DNA of 64,000 bases from Tumebacillus flagellatus (GCF_000714935.1 NZ_JMIR01000009.1:1-64000); one strand, 5' to 3'; shown: positions 9,020 through 18,361, counted from the stretch's first letter. A program made the numbers and translations. Notes: generated by a model from the sequence alone, not told the origin.

Positions 9020-9048
9020 ATGATACTTATTTTTGCATTTTTATGCAA
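9020..9048 (-). promoter_or_regulatory. SigmaA-type promoter with a TTGCAT inverted repeat
   Basis: On the minus strand TTGCAT (9043-9048), 17-bp spacer and TATCAT (9020-9025) precede the transglutaminase-like gene. The -35 hexamer is one arm of a perfect TTGCAT-N4-ATGCAA inverted repeat (9033-9048), so a repressor site is possible. Confidence 0.5.
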
Positions 9049-9117
9049 TGTGAGTTTTGACCGTACGAGAAATGGAAATCCTGAATCTGTTTGAGCAAAC
9101 AGGAGGAGGACCCTCGC

Positions 9118-10494
9118 ATGGACACCAGAATCGAAAGAGACACCCTTGGTGAAATACAAGTCCCGGCCGACAAACTCTGGGGCGCGCAAACGCAACGGAG
9201 CGTGGAAAACTTCCCGATCGGCACGGAACGGATGCCGATCGAAGTCATCCGCGCGTTCGCCATCCTCAAGCGCAGCGCCGCTCTCACCAACCGCAAACTC
9301 GGCAAACTCTCCCAAGAGAAAGCCGACGCCGTCGTTCGCTCTGCAGACGAAATTCTCGCCGGGCGGTGGGATGAGCACTTCCCGCTGGTCGTCTGGCAAA
9401 CGGGCAGCGGCACCCAATCGAACATGAACGTCAACGAAGTGATCGCGCACCGCGGCAATCAACTGTTGGAGCAATCCGGCAGCGACGCCCGCCTGCACCC
9501 GAACGACGACGTCAACAGGTCGCAGAGTTCCAACGACACGTTTCCGACCGCGTTGCACATCGCCGGCGTGCTCGCCGTGGAAGACCGTCTGTTGCCCGCC
9601 CTGCAAAAGCTCAAAGCCACCCTCGATGCGAAAGCCAACCAATTCGCCAACCTGATCAAAATCGGACGCACCCACCTGCAAGACGCCACGCCGCTCACGC
9701 TCGGCCAAGAGATCTCCGGCTGGGCGCACATGCTGGAAAAAAGCGAGCGGATGATCTCCGACAGCGTGCGCTCGATGAAGGAACTCGCCATCGGCGGCAC
9801 CGCCGTCGGCACGGGCCTCAACGCGCCGCCCGGGTTCGGAGACGCCGTCGCCGAAGAGATCAACCTCTATCTGAATCAATCGTTCTCCTCCGCCGTCAAC
9901 AAGTTTCACGCGCTGACGTCCCACGACCAAGTCGTCTACACGCACGGCGCGCTCAAAGCGCTCGCCGCCGACTTGATGAAGATCGCCAACGACGTGCGCT
10001 GGCTGGCGAGCGGTCCGCGCAGCGGGATCGGCGAACTCACCATCCCCGCCAACGAGCCGGGCAGCTCGATCATGCCGGGAAAAGTCAATCCGACGCAAAG
10101 CGAAGCGATGACGATGGTCGTCACGCAAGTCATGGGCAACGACGCGACGATCGGGTTTGCGGCAAGCCTTGGCAATTTCGAACTCAACGTGTTCAAGCCG
10201 GTGATCATCTACAATTTCTTGCAAAGCGTCCGGCTGTTGGCGGACGCGATGATCACGTTCAACGACAAGTGCGCCGTCGGCATCGAGCCGAACGTCGAGC
10301 GCATCGAACACAACTTGCACAATTCCTTGATGCTCGTCACCGCGCTCAACCCGCACATCGGCTACGAAAACGCCGCCAAAATCGCCAAACTCGCCCACGC
10401 CGAAGGATTGACGCTCAAGGAAGCGGCGCTGCGGACCGGCTTGCTCACCGAAGCGGAATTTGATCAATACGTAAAGCCGGAAGACATGATCTAA
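9118..10494 (+). CDS. fumC: Class II fumarate hydratase
   Basis: Fumarase C interconverts fumarate and L-malate in the TCA cycle as a cytoplasmic, iron-independent homotetramer. The 458-residue product carries the fumarase/aspartase superfamily signature [11 protein letters not shown] (residues 315-325), [15 protein letters not shown] and the [17 protein letters not shown] block. AGGAGGAGGA eight bases upstream fixes the ATG at 9118. It is monocistronic with a terminator behind it. Confidence 0.96.
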   Translation: MDTRIERDTLGEIQVPADKLWGAQTQRSVENFPIGTERMPIEVIRAFAILKRSAALTNRKLGKLSQEKADAVVRSADEILAGRWDEHFPLVVWQTGSGTQSNMNVNEVIAHRGNQLLEQSGSDARLHPNDDVNRSQSSNDTFPTALHIAGVLAVEDRLLPALQKLKATLDAKANQFANLIKIGRTHLQDATPLTLGQEISGWAHMLEKSERMISDSVRSMKELAIGGTAVGTGLNAPPGFGDAVAEEINLYLNQSFSSAVNKFHALTSHDQVVYTHGALKALAADLMKIANDVRWLASGPRSGIGELTIPANEPGSSIMPGKVNPTQSEAMTMVVTQVMGNDATIGFAASLGNFELNVFKPVIIYNFLQSVRLLADAMITFNDKCAVGIEPNVERIEHNLHNSLMLVTALNPHIGYENAAKIAKLAHAEGLTLKEAALRTGLLTEAEFDQYVKPEDMI

Positions 10495-10510
10495 CCCCTG
10501 AACGAAAAAT

Positions 10511-10542
10511 GAACGGGCTCTCGACGGGCTCGTTCTTTTTTT
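10511..10542 (+). terminator. Intrinsic terminator
   Basis: A 10-bp stem with two G-T pairs (arms 10511-10520 and 10526-10535), loop TCGAC, followed by seven T. Confidence 0.8.
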
Positions 10543-10553
10543 ATCATTGGAAC

Positions 10554-10582
10554 TTGATGTTTAAAATATTTAGATATATGCT
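10554..10582 (+). promoter_or_regulatory. SigmaA-type promoter
   Basis: TTGATG (10554-10559), 17-bp spacer, TATGCT (10577-10582), in an AT-rich patch 42 bases before the lipase start. Confidence 0.45.
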
Positions 10583-10624
10583 AATGTCGTGACAAAAGGT
10601 AAACGAATAAAGGGAGGGAATTTC

Positions 10625-13465
10625 ATGAAACTTGTACAGAAGCTTGCGTCATCGCTTCTGATCGCAGCCCTTGCGGTGTTGCCAGTGCAACTCAGCACCC
10701 CGTCGGCTGCGCAAGCGACGGTTTCAACAGAGACCGTGCAAGCGGTGCAAACGTTGCAAGCGCCCCAAACGGGGGAGACGGTTCCGGCGCAGACCGACAC
10801 GCCGTTCACGATCCAAAGCGTGTTGGGCGCCCAAGGACGTGTGCAGGCGGTTTTTACCTACACGGGCACGTTGGAGAAAGGGCAGCAAGTGGAACTGGCG
10901 GTCTCCAAGCGCGGCAGCAAGCAAAGCGTCTATGAAGGCAAACTGAAAGCCACCGCCAAGACGCTGAAACTCGACGGCCTCGCCCCCGGCGACCTCTACA
11001 GCTTCAACGTCAAAATCACCGGCAAGAAAAAAGACACTCTGCCCGCGACCGAGTCTTACACCGGCGACCTCGTTGTCCAAGTGAAGCAGGACGCCAAGGG
11101 CAACGTCACCAACTCCAACTTGCAACTGAGTCGCGTGGAAGCGCATAGCTCGCTGAACCTCGCCGACGGGCAGGTGCAATCGCTCCTCTCCGTGTATGAA
11201 ACCGAATCGAACAACACGTTCGGCACGGCGAACCGTGTGATCACGGGCGACGACATGTTCGGCAAGATCGACAGCTCCACGGACGTCGATTTCTATAAAG
11301 TCCAGTTCTACAACAACGGCATCGGCCGCTTCTGGTTGGGCGGCATCCCGACGGGGTGCGACTACGACCTCTATGTATACGACCAGAACTTCAACCAGAT
11401 CGACTACTCGATGTGGGGCAGCAATTACGATGAAGTAATCACCGACTTGCCCGTGACGGCGAACCAATGGTACTACGTGAAAGTCGTCGGGTACAACAGC
11501 ACTTATAACACTTCGAACTCTTACGATTTGCAAGTCACCGGCTCGACGACGCCGGCTTTGAATTCTGATTCTTATGAAAACAACAACACGTTCGACACGG
11601 CGGTGGCAGTCGGCAAGTCCGACACGATTTACGCCAACTTGCCGAGCGCGGCCGACGTGGACTACTACCGCATCTATGTGCCGCTGCGTTCGACGTTCGC
11701 GCTGAACTTGAGCAACCTCCCGACGGGCACCGACTACGACGTGGTACTGTACGACGCTTCGCAAAACTGGGTCGATTCCTCGATGAACTGGGGCACGGCA
11801 CCCGAGTCGATCTCAGACACCCTGAACCCCGGCTATTACTACATCAAAGTCACGCCGTACAGCGGGTCGTCCACGTCGAACTACAAACTGGATCTCTCGA
11901 CGAACACGATTCCGGTGATCCTCTTTCCGGGGATTGGCGGTACCGAACTGAACAACAATGGCAGCCTCACGTGGTTCGGCCTCTGGGACGCGCTGTTGAT
12001 CAACGAGCCGATCAAGCACAACCTCTCGCTGAATCCCGCCTGCTCCGGCTGCACGGACGTCGTCGCCAAATATTCGGACGTTTCGATCTCGCCGGTGTCG
12101 AGCAACTACGGACTTGACGGCATCTCGTACGTCTCCAGCATCCATCTCAGCATGACGTCGTACTACAACGACATGATCAACGACCTCGTCAAAGCGGGCT
12201 ATGTGCCGGGCAAGACGCTGTTCGGCTTCCCGTACGATTGGCGTCTCGACAACCACTGCCAAAACACCGCGCTCACCAATAAAATCAACGAAGCTCTGAA
12301 CGCGTCGGGTGCCACGAAAGTGCAAGCGGTCGCGCACAGCATGGGCGGTCTCGTCGTGAAAGACTATCTCTTGAACCAAACGGGGATGGCGGGCAAGTTT
12401 GACCAAGTGACAACGCTCGGCACGCCGTACCTCGGCGCGGCGCTGGCTTCGAAAGCGCTGGCGCTTGGCGGATACAATTTCGGCGTGCCGATTCTCATGA
12501 ACTCTACGGGCGAAGCGATCGCGCAAAACGCCCCGGCGGTCTACCAACTGGCACCGTCGAATGAATACAACAACCAAGTCAACGCCAAACTGGGTCGCTC
12601 CACGTACCAGTACATCGACATCCTCGGCCATGCCACGAATTACACGCACGCGCAATTGAACGCGAAATACCCGAACCAAGCGCTGGCCGCGCAAGCGGAT
12701 CAGCGCCACAGCCAATGGGATACGTCGTATCCGGGCGTGACGCAATACCACATCGTCGGCGACACGGTCGACACGATCACCGCGTACAACTACTGGGAAA
12801 TGAAAGACATCTTCCACTGGTTCTACTTGGAGTACGTCATGACCAAGGGAGACGGCACCGTTCCGTCGTTTTCGGCGATGAAACCGGGCTCTTCCGGCGC
12901 GTCGTTCTACTTCTCCGGCGCAGACCACATGGGCTTGGTGAAGGACGCCGCGACCCGCGCGCAAGTCCTGAACATCGTCAAAGGCACGCCGAACACTGTC
13001 GCAAGCGGCATCCGCACGTCCGCGTCGACCGGCGCGATGACGATGTTGACGGCGAATTCGCTGACGGCCGCTCCGACGAGTTTCAACAACATGACAGTCG
13101 AACTGACGAATCTCAAAGACAATTCCACCTCCGTCATCAAATTCCGCAGCGACGGCACAATCGACGACGAAAATTCCACGGCGGGCTTGATGGCGCAAGT
13201 GGCGCGTCTGGAGGACGGCACGAACAACTTGCAGTTTTTCATCAACAAGTACGACAACTACAGCATCGTCGTGAAAAGCACCGACGGCACCGAGTTTATC
13301 GTCGCCAAGTACGACCTCAACGACTCGGGCGCAAGCAACCGGTTCTCCTACGGCAAACTGCAAAACTTCGCGTCCGCGCCGCTGACGATCCGTCAAATCA
13401 ACGGCAACACGATGATCTACCAAGGCAACACCTTGATTTCCGGGCAGCAACTGACCATCAAGTAA
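10625..13465 (+). CDS. Secreted LCAT-like alpha/beta hydrolase (lipase/acyltransferase) with two PPC domains
   Basis: A 946-residue exported protein with a signal peptide about 1-31 (cleavage near SAAQA). Two bacterial pre-peptidase C-terminal (PPC) domains follow at about 189-305 and 316-425; both begin with the acidic ESNNTF/YENNNTF motif and contain the DVDFYK/DVDYYR strand. An alpha/beta hydrolase of the lecithin:cholesterol acyltransferase type occupies about 429-790. Its likely triad is Ser572 (AHSMGG), Asp743 (KGDGTVPS) and His768 (GADHMGL). The C-terminal 160 residues are a further unassigned beta-rich region. GGGAGGG lies upstream of the ATG. It probably acts on lipids or esters outside the cell; the PPC domains usually help secretion or folding. 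Confidence 0.85.
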   Translation: MKLVQKLASSLLIAALAVLPVQLSTPSAAQATVSTETVQAVQTLQAPQTGETVPAQTDTPFTIQSVLGAQGRVQAVFTYTGTLEKGQQVELAVSKRGSKQSVYEGKLKATAKTLKLDGLAPGDLYSFNVKITGKKKDTLPATESYTGDLVVQVKQDAKGNVTNSNLQLSRVEAHSSLNLADGQVQSLLSVYETESNNTFGTANRVITGDDMFGKIDSSTDVDFYKVQFYNNGIGRFWLGGIPTGCDYDLYVYDQNFNQIDYSMWGSNYDEVITDLPVTANQWYYVKVVGYNSTYNTSNSYDLQVTGSTTPALNSDSYENNNTFDTAVAVGKSDTIYANLPSAADVDYYRIYVPLRSTFALNLSNLPTGTDYDVVLYDASQNWVDSSMNWGTAPESISDTLNPGYYYIKVTPYSGSSTSNYKLDLSTNTIPVILFPGIGGTELNNNGSLTWFGLWDALLINEPIKHNLSLNPACSGCTDVVAKYSDVSISPVSSNYGLDGISYVSSIHLSMTSYYNDMINDLVKAGYVPGKTLFGFPYDWRLDNHCQNTALTNKINEALNASGATKVQAVAHSMGGLVVKDYLLNQTGMAGKFDQVTTLGTPYLGAALASKALALGGYNFGVPILMNSTGEAIAQNAPAVYQLAPSNEYNNQVNAKLGRSTYQYIDILGHATNYTHAQLNAKYPNQALAAQADQRHSQWDTSYPGVTQYHIVGDTVDTITAYNYWEMKDIFHWFYLEYVMTKGDGTVPSFSAMKPGSSGASFYFSGADHMGLVKDAATRAQVLNIVKGTPNTVASGIRTSASTGAMTMLTANSLTAAPTSFNNMTVELTNLKDNSTSVIKFRSDGTIDDENSTAGLMAQVARLEDGTNNLQFFINKYDNYSIVVKSTDGTEFIVAKYDLNDSGASNRFSYGKLQNFASAPLTIRQINGNTMIYQGNTLISGQQLTIK

Positions 13466-13502
13466 AGCAAATTTATCAGCTTGCCGTCATTGAATCCGAA
13501 GC

Positions 13503-13540
13503 CCTCCCGTGGTGTGATAAAGCCATGAGGAGGGTTTTTT
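13503..13540 (+). terminator. Intrinsic terminator whose 3' arm is the next gene's Shine-Dalgarno
   Basis: CCCTCC (13503-13508) pairs with GGAGGG (13529-13534), with extra GTGG/CCAT pairing inside, followed by six T (13535-13540). GGAGGG is also seven bases before the GTG start at 13542. Confidence 0.65.
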
Positions 13541-13541
13541 G

Positions 13542-14270
13542 GTGAACAAGAAAAAAATCGGCATCATCTCGCTCTGTATCGTTCTGCTGCTCGCCATCTA
13601 TTGCGTGACGACGTACAAACTGATGAATTCCCGCACCTATCAAGTGTTCGGCGAACTCGTCCCGCGCGTGGAAACTACGAAGAAAGTCGTTGCCCTCACG
13701 TTTGATGACGGCCCGAACCCCGAACACACCGGCGAGATTCTCAAGGAGCTGGACGCCAAAGGGGTGAAAGCGACGTTTTTTCTGATCGGGCAAGAGATCG
13801 AGAAGCATCCGGGCGAAGCGAAGCAGATCATCCAAGCCGGGCATGAGGTCGGCAATCACTCCTATTCGCACAACCGCATGATCTTCAAATCTCCGTCGTA
13901 CCTCTCAAGCGAAGTGGAAAAAACGGATGCGCTCCTCCGCGACGCCGGGTATCAGGGCGACATTCTCTTCCGCCCGCCCAACGGGAAGAAACTGCTCTAC
14001 CTGCCATACTACTTGAAGCAACACGACCGCACCACGATCATGTGGGACCTCGAACCGGACTCCTACGAAGACATCGCCTCGTCCGCCGACAAGATCGTCG
14101 ACTACACCGTGCAGCACGTCCGACCGGGCTCGATCATCCTCTTGCACGCGATGTACGATTCCCGCGGCGAATCGATGAAAGCGATCCCCGGCATCATCTC
14201 CAAGCTGCAAGCGGAAGGGTATGAGTGTAAGACGGTTTCCGAATTGCTGAAAGCTGCGGATCGTCCGTAA
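13542..14270 (+). CDS. Polysaccharide deacetylase (NodB domain), membrane-anchored
   Basis: A 242-residue protein with one N-terminal membrane segment (about 6-24) and an extracellular NodB-type deacetylase domain. Motifs are in order: TFDDGP (metal and catalytic Asp), HSYSH (His ligands), RPPNG, DLEPDSYED and SIILLH. The family removes N-acetyl groups from peptidoglycan or chitin-like polymers. The GTG at 13542 is chosen because GAGGAGGG is seven bases away; a TTG one codon earlier is the alternative. The ribosome binding site lies in a terminator-like hairpin, so translation may depend on RNA folding. Confidence 0.88.
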   Translation: MNKKKIGIISLCIVLLLAIYCVTTYKLMNSRTYQVFGELVPRVETTKKVVALTFDDGPNPEHTGEILKELDAKGVKATFFLIGQEIEKHPGEAKQIIQAGHEVGNHSYSHNRMIFKSPSYLSSEVEKTDALLRDAGYQGDILFRPPNGKKLLYLPYYLKQHDRTTIMWDLEPDSYEDIASSADKIVDYTVQHVRPGSIILLHAMYDSRGESMKAIPGIISKLQAEGYECKTVSELLKAADRP

Positions 14271-14372
14271 CGTCCGCAGCGCAGCCATTACTACCCTTAC
14301 AACTATTAAATAGAACCCCGCATACGGTATACTGTGGATATCAAATCCAGCACGAGAGAAGGAGTGACTCTG

Positions 14373-15113
14373 ATGGAAATCCAAGTAAATCCGACATGGG
14401 AAGAAGCCAGCCGTCACGCGGCCGACGTGATCGTGGAACTGCTTCGCCGCAAGCCGAACGCCGTGATTTGCTTTGCGACCGGCAACACGCCGAAGTTGAT
14501 GTACCGCGAGTTGGTGCGCTGTGTGCGCGAGGGACGGGTATCGCTGGCCGACATCCGCGCGTTTGCCCTCGATGAACCCGGCACGGTCTCGGAAACGAAC
14601 GTGCCGTTTTTTCGAGCGTTTTTGGACGAGCATGTGTATGAGCCGGGCGGTGTGCAGGACTTCCAGATCGACTCGCTGAATCCGCTGGCGGACGATCTGG
14701 ACGCGGAGTGCCGCCGCTATCAAGCGGCGATTCGAGAGGCAGGCGGGTTCGATCTGGTGATTCTCGGCATCGGGCTCAACGGCCACCTCGCGTACAACGA
14801 ACCCGGCAGTACGCGTTCTTCCCGCACCCGACGGGTGCAGTTGGCTCCGTCGACGTCGCAAGTGACCGCGGCGTACTACACGGGGGAGTCGGCGTTCGAG
14901 TGGGGCTTGACGGTGGGTCTTGCCGACATTCTCGATGCGAAACAACTGCTCGTGCTGGCAAACGGAGAAAGCAAAGCGGCGATCGTGCAACAGGCGTTGG
15001 AAGGCGCTGTGAGCGAACGGGTGCCGGCGTCGTTTTTACAAGAACACGGGGCGGTGCGGTGGTTTTTGGACCCGGCAGCCGCCTCACAATTGCGCGGAAA
15101 AACCCTCTCTTAG
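14373..15113 (+). CDS. nagB: Glucosamine-6-phosphate deaminase
   Basis: The 246-residue product matches NagB length. It carries the family hallmark GIGLNGHLAYNEPG (residues 132-145, with the ring-opening His138) and AFALDEPGTVSETN in the substrate region. It converts glucosamine-6-phosphate to fructose-6-phosphate and ammonia in the cytoplasm. AAGGAG lies eight bases before the ATG at 14373. No nagA or NagR-type gene is adjacent, and a TATACT hexamer at 14328-14333 may be its -10. The upstream deacetylase makes an amino-sugar recycling link plausible but unproven. Confidence 0.88.
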   Translation: MEIQVNPTWEEASRHAADVIVELLRRKPNAVICFATGNTPKLMYRELVRCVREGRVSLADIRAFALDEPGTVSETNVPFFRAFLDEHVYEPGGVQDFQIDSLNPLADDLDAECRRYQAAIREAGGFDLVILGIGLNGHLAYNEPGSTRSSRTRRVQLAPSTSQVTAAYYTGESAFEWGLTVGLADILDAKQLLVLANGESKAAIVQQALEGAVSERVPASFLQEHGAVRWFLDPAAASQLRGKTLS

Positions 15114-15125
15114 GAGAGGGTTTTT
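15098..15125 (+). terminator. Intrinsic terminator overlapping the nagB stop
   Basis: A perfect 12-bp stem AAAAACCCTCTC/GAGAGGGTTTTT; the nagB TAG stop lies in the loop. Confidence 0.85.
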
Positions 15126-15183
15126 GAATAGCATGAAGGTGACGCACGAGCCAGCCTGCACAGCAGATTGAGGAGGGACCTTC

Positions 15184-15720
15184 ATGCCAGCCAAACCGCG
15201 CAAGTCCAAACCGGCCCGCAACACGAAAGTCCAAGCCAAAACCAAAGCAAAACCCCGCGCTGAAAAAAAATCCCCGCCGCCCGTCTCGTTTCGCGAGTTA
15301 AAGCCGGGAGACGACGCGTTTTTGTTGCAAGTGACGCGGGAGACGATGGGGGAAGTGTTTGAAAAGTCGGTGGGCACCAAACTCACCGACCAGATGATCT
15401 TGCAGCAGATCAAATCGAGCGGCACGTCGCTGATCATCGAGCAAAACGGCCGCCCGATCGGCTACACCTCGTACACGGTCTACAAGCCCGGCACGATGTA
15501 CTGGGGCGCGTTGGTGCTTGCCAAATCGGCGCAAGACCAAGGCATCGGTTCAGGCATCTGCCACGAGATGTTCGCGCACGCCAAGACCCTCGGTTGCCAA
15601 GTGATCCAAGGCCACGTGCAAGTGGAAAATACGGTCGCCGTCAAGTTTTGGAAGACGCACGGTTTTGAAATCGTCGGCGGCCCGACCCAAGGGTCGTATG
15701 AAATCGAAAAAAAACTTTAA
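15184..15720 (+). CDS. GNAT-family acetyltransferase with basic N-terminal tail
   Basis: A 178-residue protein. Residues 1-33 are a Lys/Arg/Pro/Ala-rich disordered tail. Residues 35-178 form a GNAT domain with the acetyl-CoA loop in LVLAKSAQDQGIGSGICHEM and the C-terminal ENTVAVKFWKTHGFEIVGG signature. The basic tail suggests nucleic-acid or ribosome contact, but that is inference. A strong GAGGAGGG precedes the ATG. The substrate is unknown. Confidence 0.82.
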   Translation: MPAKPRKSKPARNTKVQAKTKAKPRAEKKSPPPVSFRELKPGDDAFLLQVTRETMGEVFEKSVGTKLTDQMILQQIKSSGTSLIIEQNGRPIGYTSYTVYKPGTMYWGALVLAKSAQDQGIGSGICHEMFAHAKTLGCQVIQGHVQVENTVAVKFWKTHGFEIVGGPTQGSYEIEKKL

Positions 15721-15814
15721 TGAATTGGATTTCCCCTCTTTCAATGTAACAATGTTTCATGTAAAATGAGTTGTAGAAGGACGCTACAATTTCAATGAGA
15801 GAGGGAGAAAACCC

Positions 15815-16420
15815 ATGCATCCGAACAAGCAATTGTTGATCGATTTCTTTACCGCGATTCAGAACAACGATGTGCAAGCTCTGTCGGACTGCTACCATGA
15901 GAACGTACACGACTCGGACGACATTCTGGATGATCTCTACGGCGAAGACGCGCGCGCGATGTTGAACTGGGTGGTTTCCACCCGCGAGAGAGCCCGCGTG
16001 CTGGGCTTCCGCATCCTCGACGTAACCGAAACCCACGGCCGTGCCCGCTGGGAATTGGAATACCGCTCCGCACGCTCCGGCCGCTTGCGCCACCGCGAAA
16101 TCGAATCGGAATTCCGCTTCGAGAACGGCAAGATCGTGTGGCACCACGACTACTTCGACTGGGGCCGTTGGGCGCGCCGGGCGTTCGGGCCGCACGGCAC
16201 GTTCGTCTCCTGGCGTCCGATCGTCAACCGCGTCGAAGAGCGCGTGGAGCACGTGGTGGACTGCGTCGAAGATCGTGTGGAGCACGCGGTGGACCGCATC
16301 GACCGCAAAGTGCGCCGCGCCGTGGATCACTATCGACATAACTGGAACTACGGAATCGACATCAACGTAAACGGCAGAGAAATCCGCATCACAACGGGCA
16401 GAAGAAGATACGACAGATAG
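15815..16420 (+). CDS. NTF2-like (SnoaL) domain protein with helical C-terminal repeats
   Basis: A 201-residue protein. Residues 1-118 are a SnoaL-type NTF2-like fold (LLIDFFTAIQNNDVQALSDC then ESEFRFENGKIVWHHDYFDW). Residues 135-170 form a charged amphipathic helix made of near-repeats of VEERVEHVVD / VEDRVEHAVD / IDRKVRRAVD. A short Arg-rich tail ends the protein. GAGAGGGAG precedes the ATG. Function is unknown; the tail could mediate self-association. Confidence 0.75.
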   Translation: MHPNKQLLIDFFTAIQNNDVQALSDCYHENVHDSDDILDDLYGEDARAMLNWVVSTRERARVLGFRILDVTETHGRARWELEYRSARSGRLRHREIESEFRFENGKIVWHHDYFDWGRWARRAFGPHGTFVSWRPIVNRVEERVEHVVDCVEDRVEHAVDRIDRKVRRAVDHYRHNWNYGIDINVNGREIRITTGRRRYDR

Positions 16421-16441
16421 AGCATGGATACGCACAAGAAG

Positions 16442-16476
16442 AAAGACCGCAGGCATTCGCGCCGGCGGTCTTTTTT
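16442..16476. terminator. Bidirectional intrinsic terminator
   Basis: AAAGACCGC/GCGGTCTTT stem with T-run on the plus strand, between convergent genes ending at 16420 and 16496. Confidence 0.8.
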
Positions 16477-16495
16477 ATCAAACGGGTTACGCGAA

Positions 16496-17278
16496 TCAGT
16501 ACACGCGCCGGGCGCCCCTGTAGTGCGGAGCCCAATAGCGGTTGGAAAGCGAGTAGACGTAGATGCCGCGCGAGTTGGTGGCGGAGATGAACTTATTATG
16601 CCCGATGTAAAATCCGACGTGCGAGATATGATGGCCGTTCTCCAGCGAGAAAAACACGAGATCCCCCGGCTGCAATTGCGATTTGTAGACGCGCTTGCCC
16701 ATATTAAACATCTGATTTGCCGTGGCGCGCGGTATGTGCACGCCGAATTTGTGGAACATGAAGTAGACGAATCCGGAGCAGTCAAAGCCGCTCGGGTTGT
16801 CGCCGCCCCATTTATAACGGATGTGCATGTAGCGGTAGGAATCGTGGACCAAGCGGTGTTTCACCAACGCTCTCGACAACGCATGGCGCGTCGCCGGGCC
16901 GTATGTACCGGTGACCGGAACTCCGTAGGCGCGCTGGAAGCGTTTCACGGACGATTTGGTGTACCAGCCGTAATACCCGGTCGTCTGGTGCGGGTATTTA
17001 AAAAAACCAAGCACCGCCAAGTTGCGTTGCAGCTGCCGTACCGAAGGGCCGCGCTGCCCGTGATGCAGATTGTGCGCCGCTGCGGGAATCGCTTCATCGT
17101 CGCTGCTTTCCACTTCGCCCTTTTCAAAACCGGGCATGAATTCGCCGGCTTCCGCTTGTTCGGGCGAATCGACTTCCGGCTCAACAGCAGCCGTTGCCGC
17201 CCATGCGTTGCTTCCGCCGTCGAACAGGAGGGCGAGGGTCAGCAGCAGGCTGATCAGTGTTTTTTTCGTGCATTTCAT
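16496..17278 (-). CDS. Secreted NlpC/P60 peptidoglycan endopeptidase with PG-binding domain
   Basis: A 260-residue exported protein. The signal peptide is about 1-28 and an acidic linker runs to about 70. A PG_binding_1 repeat lies at about 75-130 (GPSVRQLQRNLAVLGF). The NlpC/P60 domain covers about 150-260, with catalytic Cys167 in GFDCSGFVYFMF and His220 in HISHVGFYIG. It probably cleaves D-Glu-diamino acid bonds in cell-wall stem peptides. GGAGG precedes the ATG. It is transcribed away from the asparaginase terminator, apparently alone. Confidence 0.9.
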   Translation of the reverse strand: MKCTKKTLISLLLTLALLFDGGSNAWAATAAVEPEVDSPEQAEAGEFMPGFEKGEVESSDDEAIPAAAHNLHHGQRGPSVRQLQRNLAVLGFFKYPHQTTGYYGWYTKSSVKRFQRAYGVPVTGTYGPATRHALSRALVKHRLVHDSYRYMHIRYKWGGDNPSGFDCSGFVYFMFHKFGVHIPRATANQMFNMGKRVYKSQLQPGDLVFFSLENGHHISHVGFYIGHNKFISATNSRGIYVYSLSNRYWAPHYRGARRVY

Positions 17279-17333
17279 GATGGCAGACCTCCTCGCTCCC
17301 TACGTTGCCCACCATCGTTTTTCAACATGCAGA

Positions 17334-17372
17334 AAAAAAGCCGGCAGCCACGCGGCGGTGGCAACCGGCTTG
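17334..17372 (-). terminator. Intrinsic terminator of the asparaginase gene
   Basis: On the minus strand AAGCCGGTTGCCACC pairs with a GTGGCTGCCGGCTT-type arm, followed by a T-run, immediately beyond the stop at 17384. Confidence 0.8.
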
Positions 17373-17383
17373 CAGATATGGTA

Positions 17384-18361
17384 TCATTCGAGGTCGAAGT
17401 ATTTGCTGAGTTCCTGCACGTCGTGTGTTTCCTTCAACGCGGTCATTAATTTGATGCGCGCTTTTTGCCCGTTCAGTCCGTTGGAGAACAGCACGCCGAG
17501 ATCGAGCAGGTGTTTGCCTCCGCCTTCGTAGCCGTAGACGTCTTGCACGATGCCGTTGTAGCAACGGGAGACGAGCACGACGGGGATGTTTTCCGCCAGA
17601 GCGCGCTTGATGCCCGGCACTACGCCCGGCGGAACGTTCCCGGCGCCGAGCGCTTCGATCACCAAGCCCTTGGCTCCGTTGTCGAGCAGGCAGTTGATCA
17701 AGAGATCGTCCATCCCGACCGCCATCTTCAGCAGGCCGACTTCGGGGACGAGGTCGTGGACGGGGATGTGCGCGTGCGGTTTCGGGATGTGGCGAATCTG
17801 GACGGTGCGCTTGTCGAGGAAGCCGATCGGGCCGACCGTCGGGGATTGGAACGTGGCGACATTCGACGTGTGCGTTTTGGTGACAAAGCGCGCGGCGTGA
17901 ATTTCGTCATTGAATACGACCAGAACGCCTTGGCCGACGGCGTCGGTGGAAGCGGCGGTACGGACGGAATTCAACAGATTCAGCGGGCCGTCCGCGCCCA
18001 GCTCATTGGACGAGCGCATCGCGCCGGTGACGATGACCGGCTTGCCCGGCGGGAGAATCAAGTCGAGGAAATACGCGGTTTCTTCCAACGTATCGGTGCC
18101 GTGCGTGATCACGAGCCCGTCCACATCGTCGCGCTGCAGGCGCGTGAGCACCGCTTGGCCCAACTCGCTCATCATCCGGGTCGTCAAATGCGGGCTCGGG
18201 ACGTTGCTGAACGCTTCTACTGAAACGCGCGCGTATTCGGCGAGTTTCGGGACGGCTTGCGTCAGGTCGGCTGCGTTGGCGACGGGACGAACCGTCTGAG
18301 TTTCTTGGTCTTCGATCATGGCGATGGTGCCGCCGGTTGTCATCACAAGTATATGTTTCAC
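17384..18361 (-). CDS. L-asparaginase
   Basis: A 325-residue protein of the bacterial type I/II asparaginase fold. TTGGTI carries the nucleophile Thr12, and HGTDTLEETAYFLD carries Thr89/Asp90. It hydrolyses L-asparagine to aspartate and ammonia. No signal peptide is present, so it should be cytoplasmic. The GTG at 18361 is chosen because AGGTGG is nine bases upstream; a longer frame from 18427 has no ribosome binding site. It is divergent from prsW. Confidence 0.92.
   Translation of the reverse strand: MKHILVMTTGGTIAMIEDQETQTVRPVANAADLTQAVPKLAEYARVSVEAFSNVPSPHLTTRMMSELGQAVLTRLQRDDVDGLVITHGTDTLEETAYFLDLILPPGKPVIVTGAMRSSNELGADGPLNLLNSVRTAASTDAVGQGVLVVFNDEIHAARFVTKTHTSNVATFQSPTVGPIGFLDKRTVQIRHIPKPHAHIPVHDLVPEVGLLKMAVGMDDLLINCLLDNGAKGLVIEALGAGNVPPGVVPGIKRALAENIPVVLVSRCYNGIVQDVYGYEGGGKHLLDLGVLFSNGLNGQKARIKLMTALKETHDVQELSKYFDLE

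Noticed and set aside
9092-10467. Minus-strand extension of the transglutaminase frame through fumC
   Set aside because: The real start at 8991 has a ribosome binding site and promoter; upstream residues are only antisense fumC.
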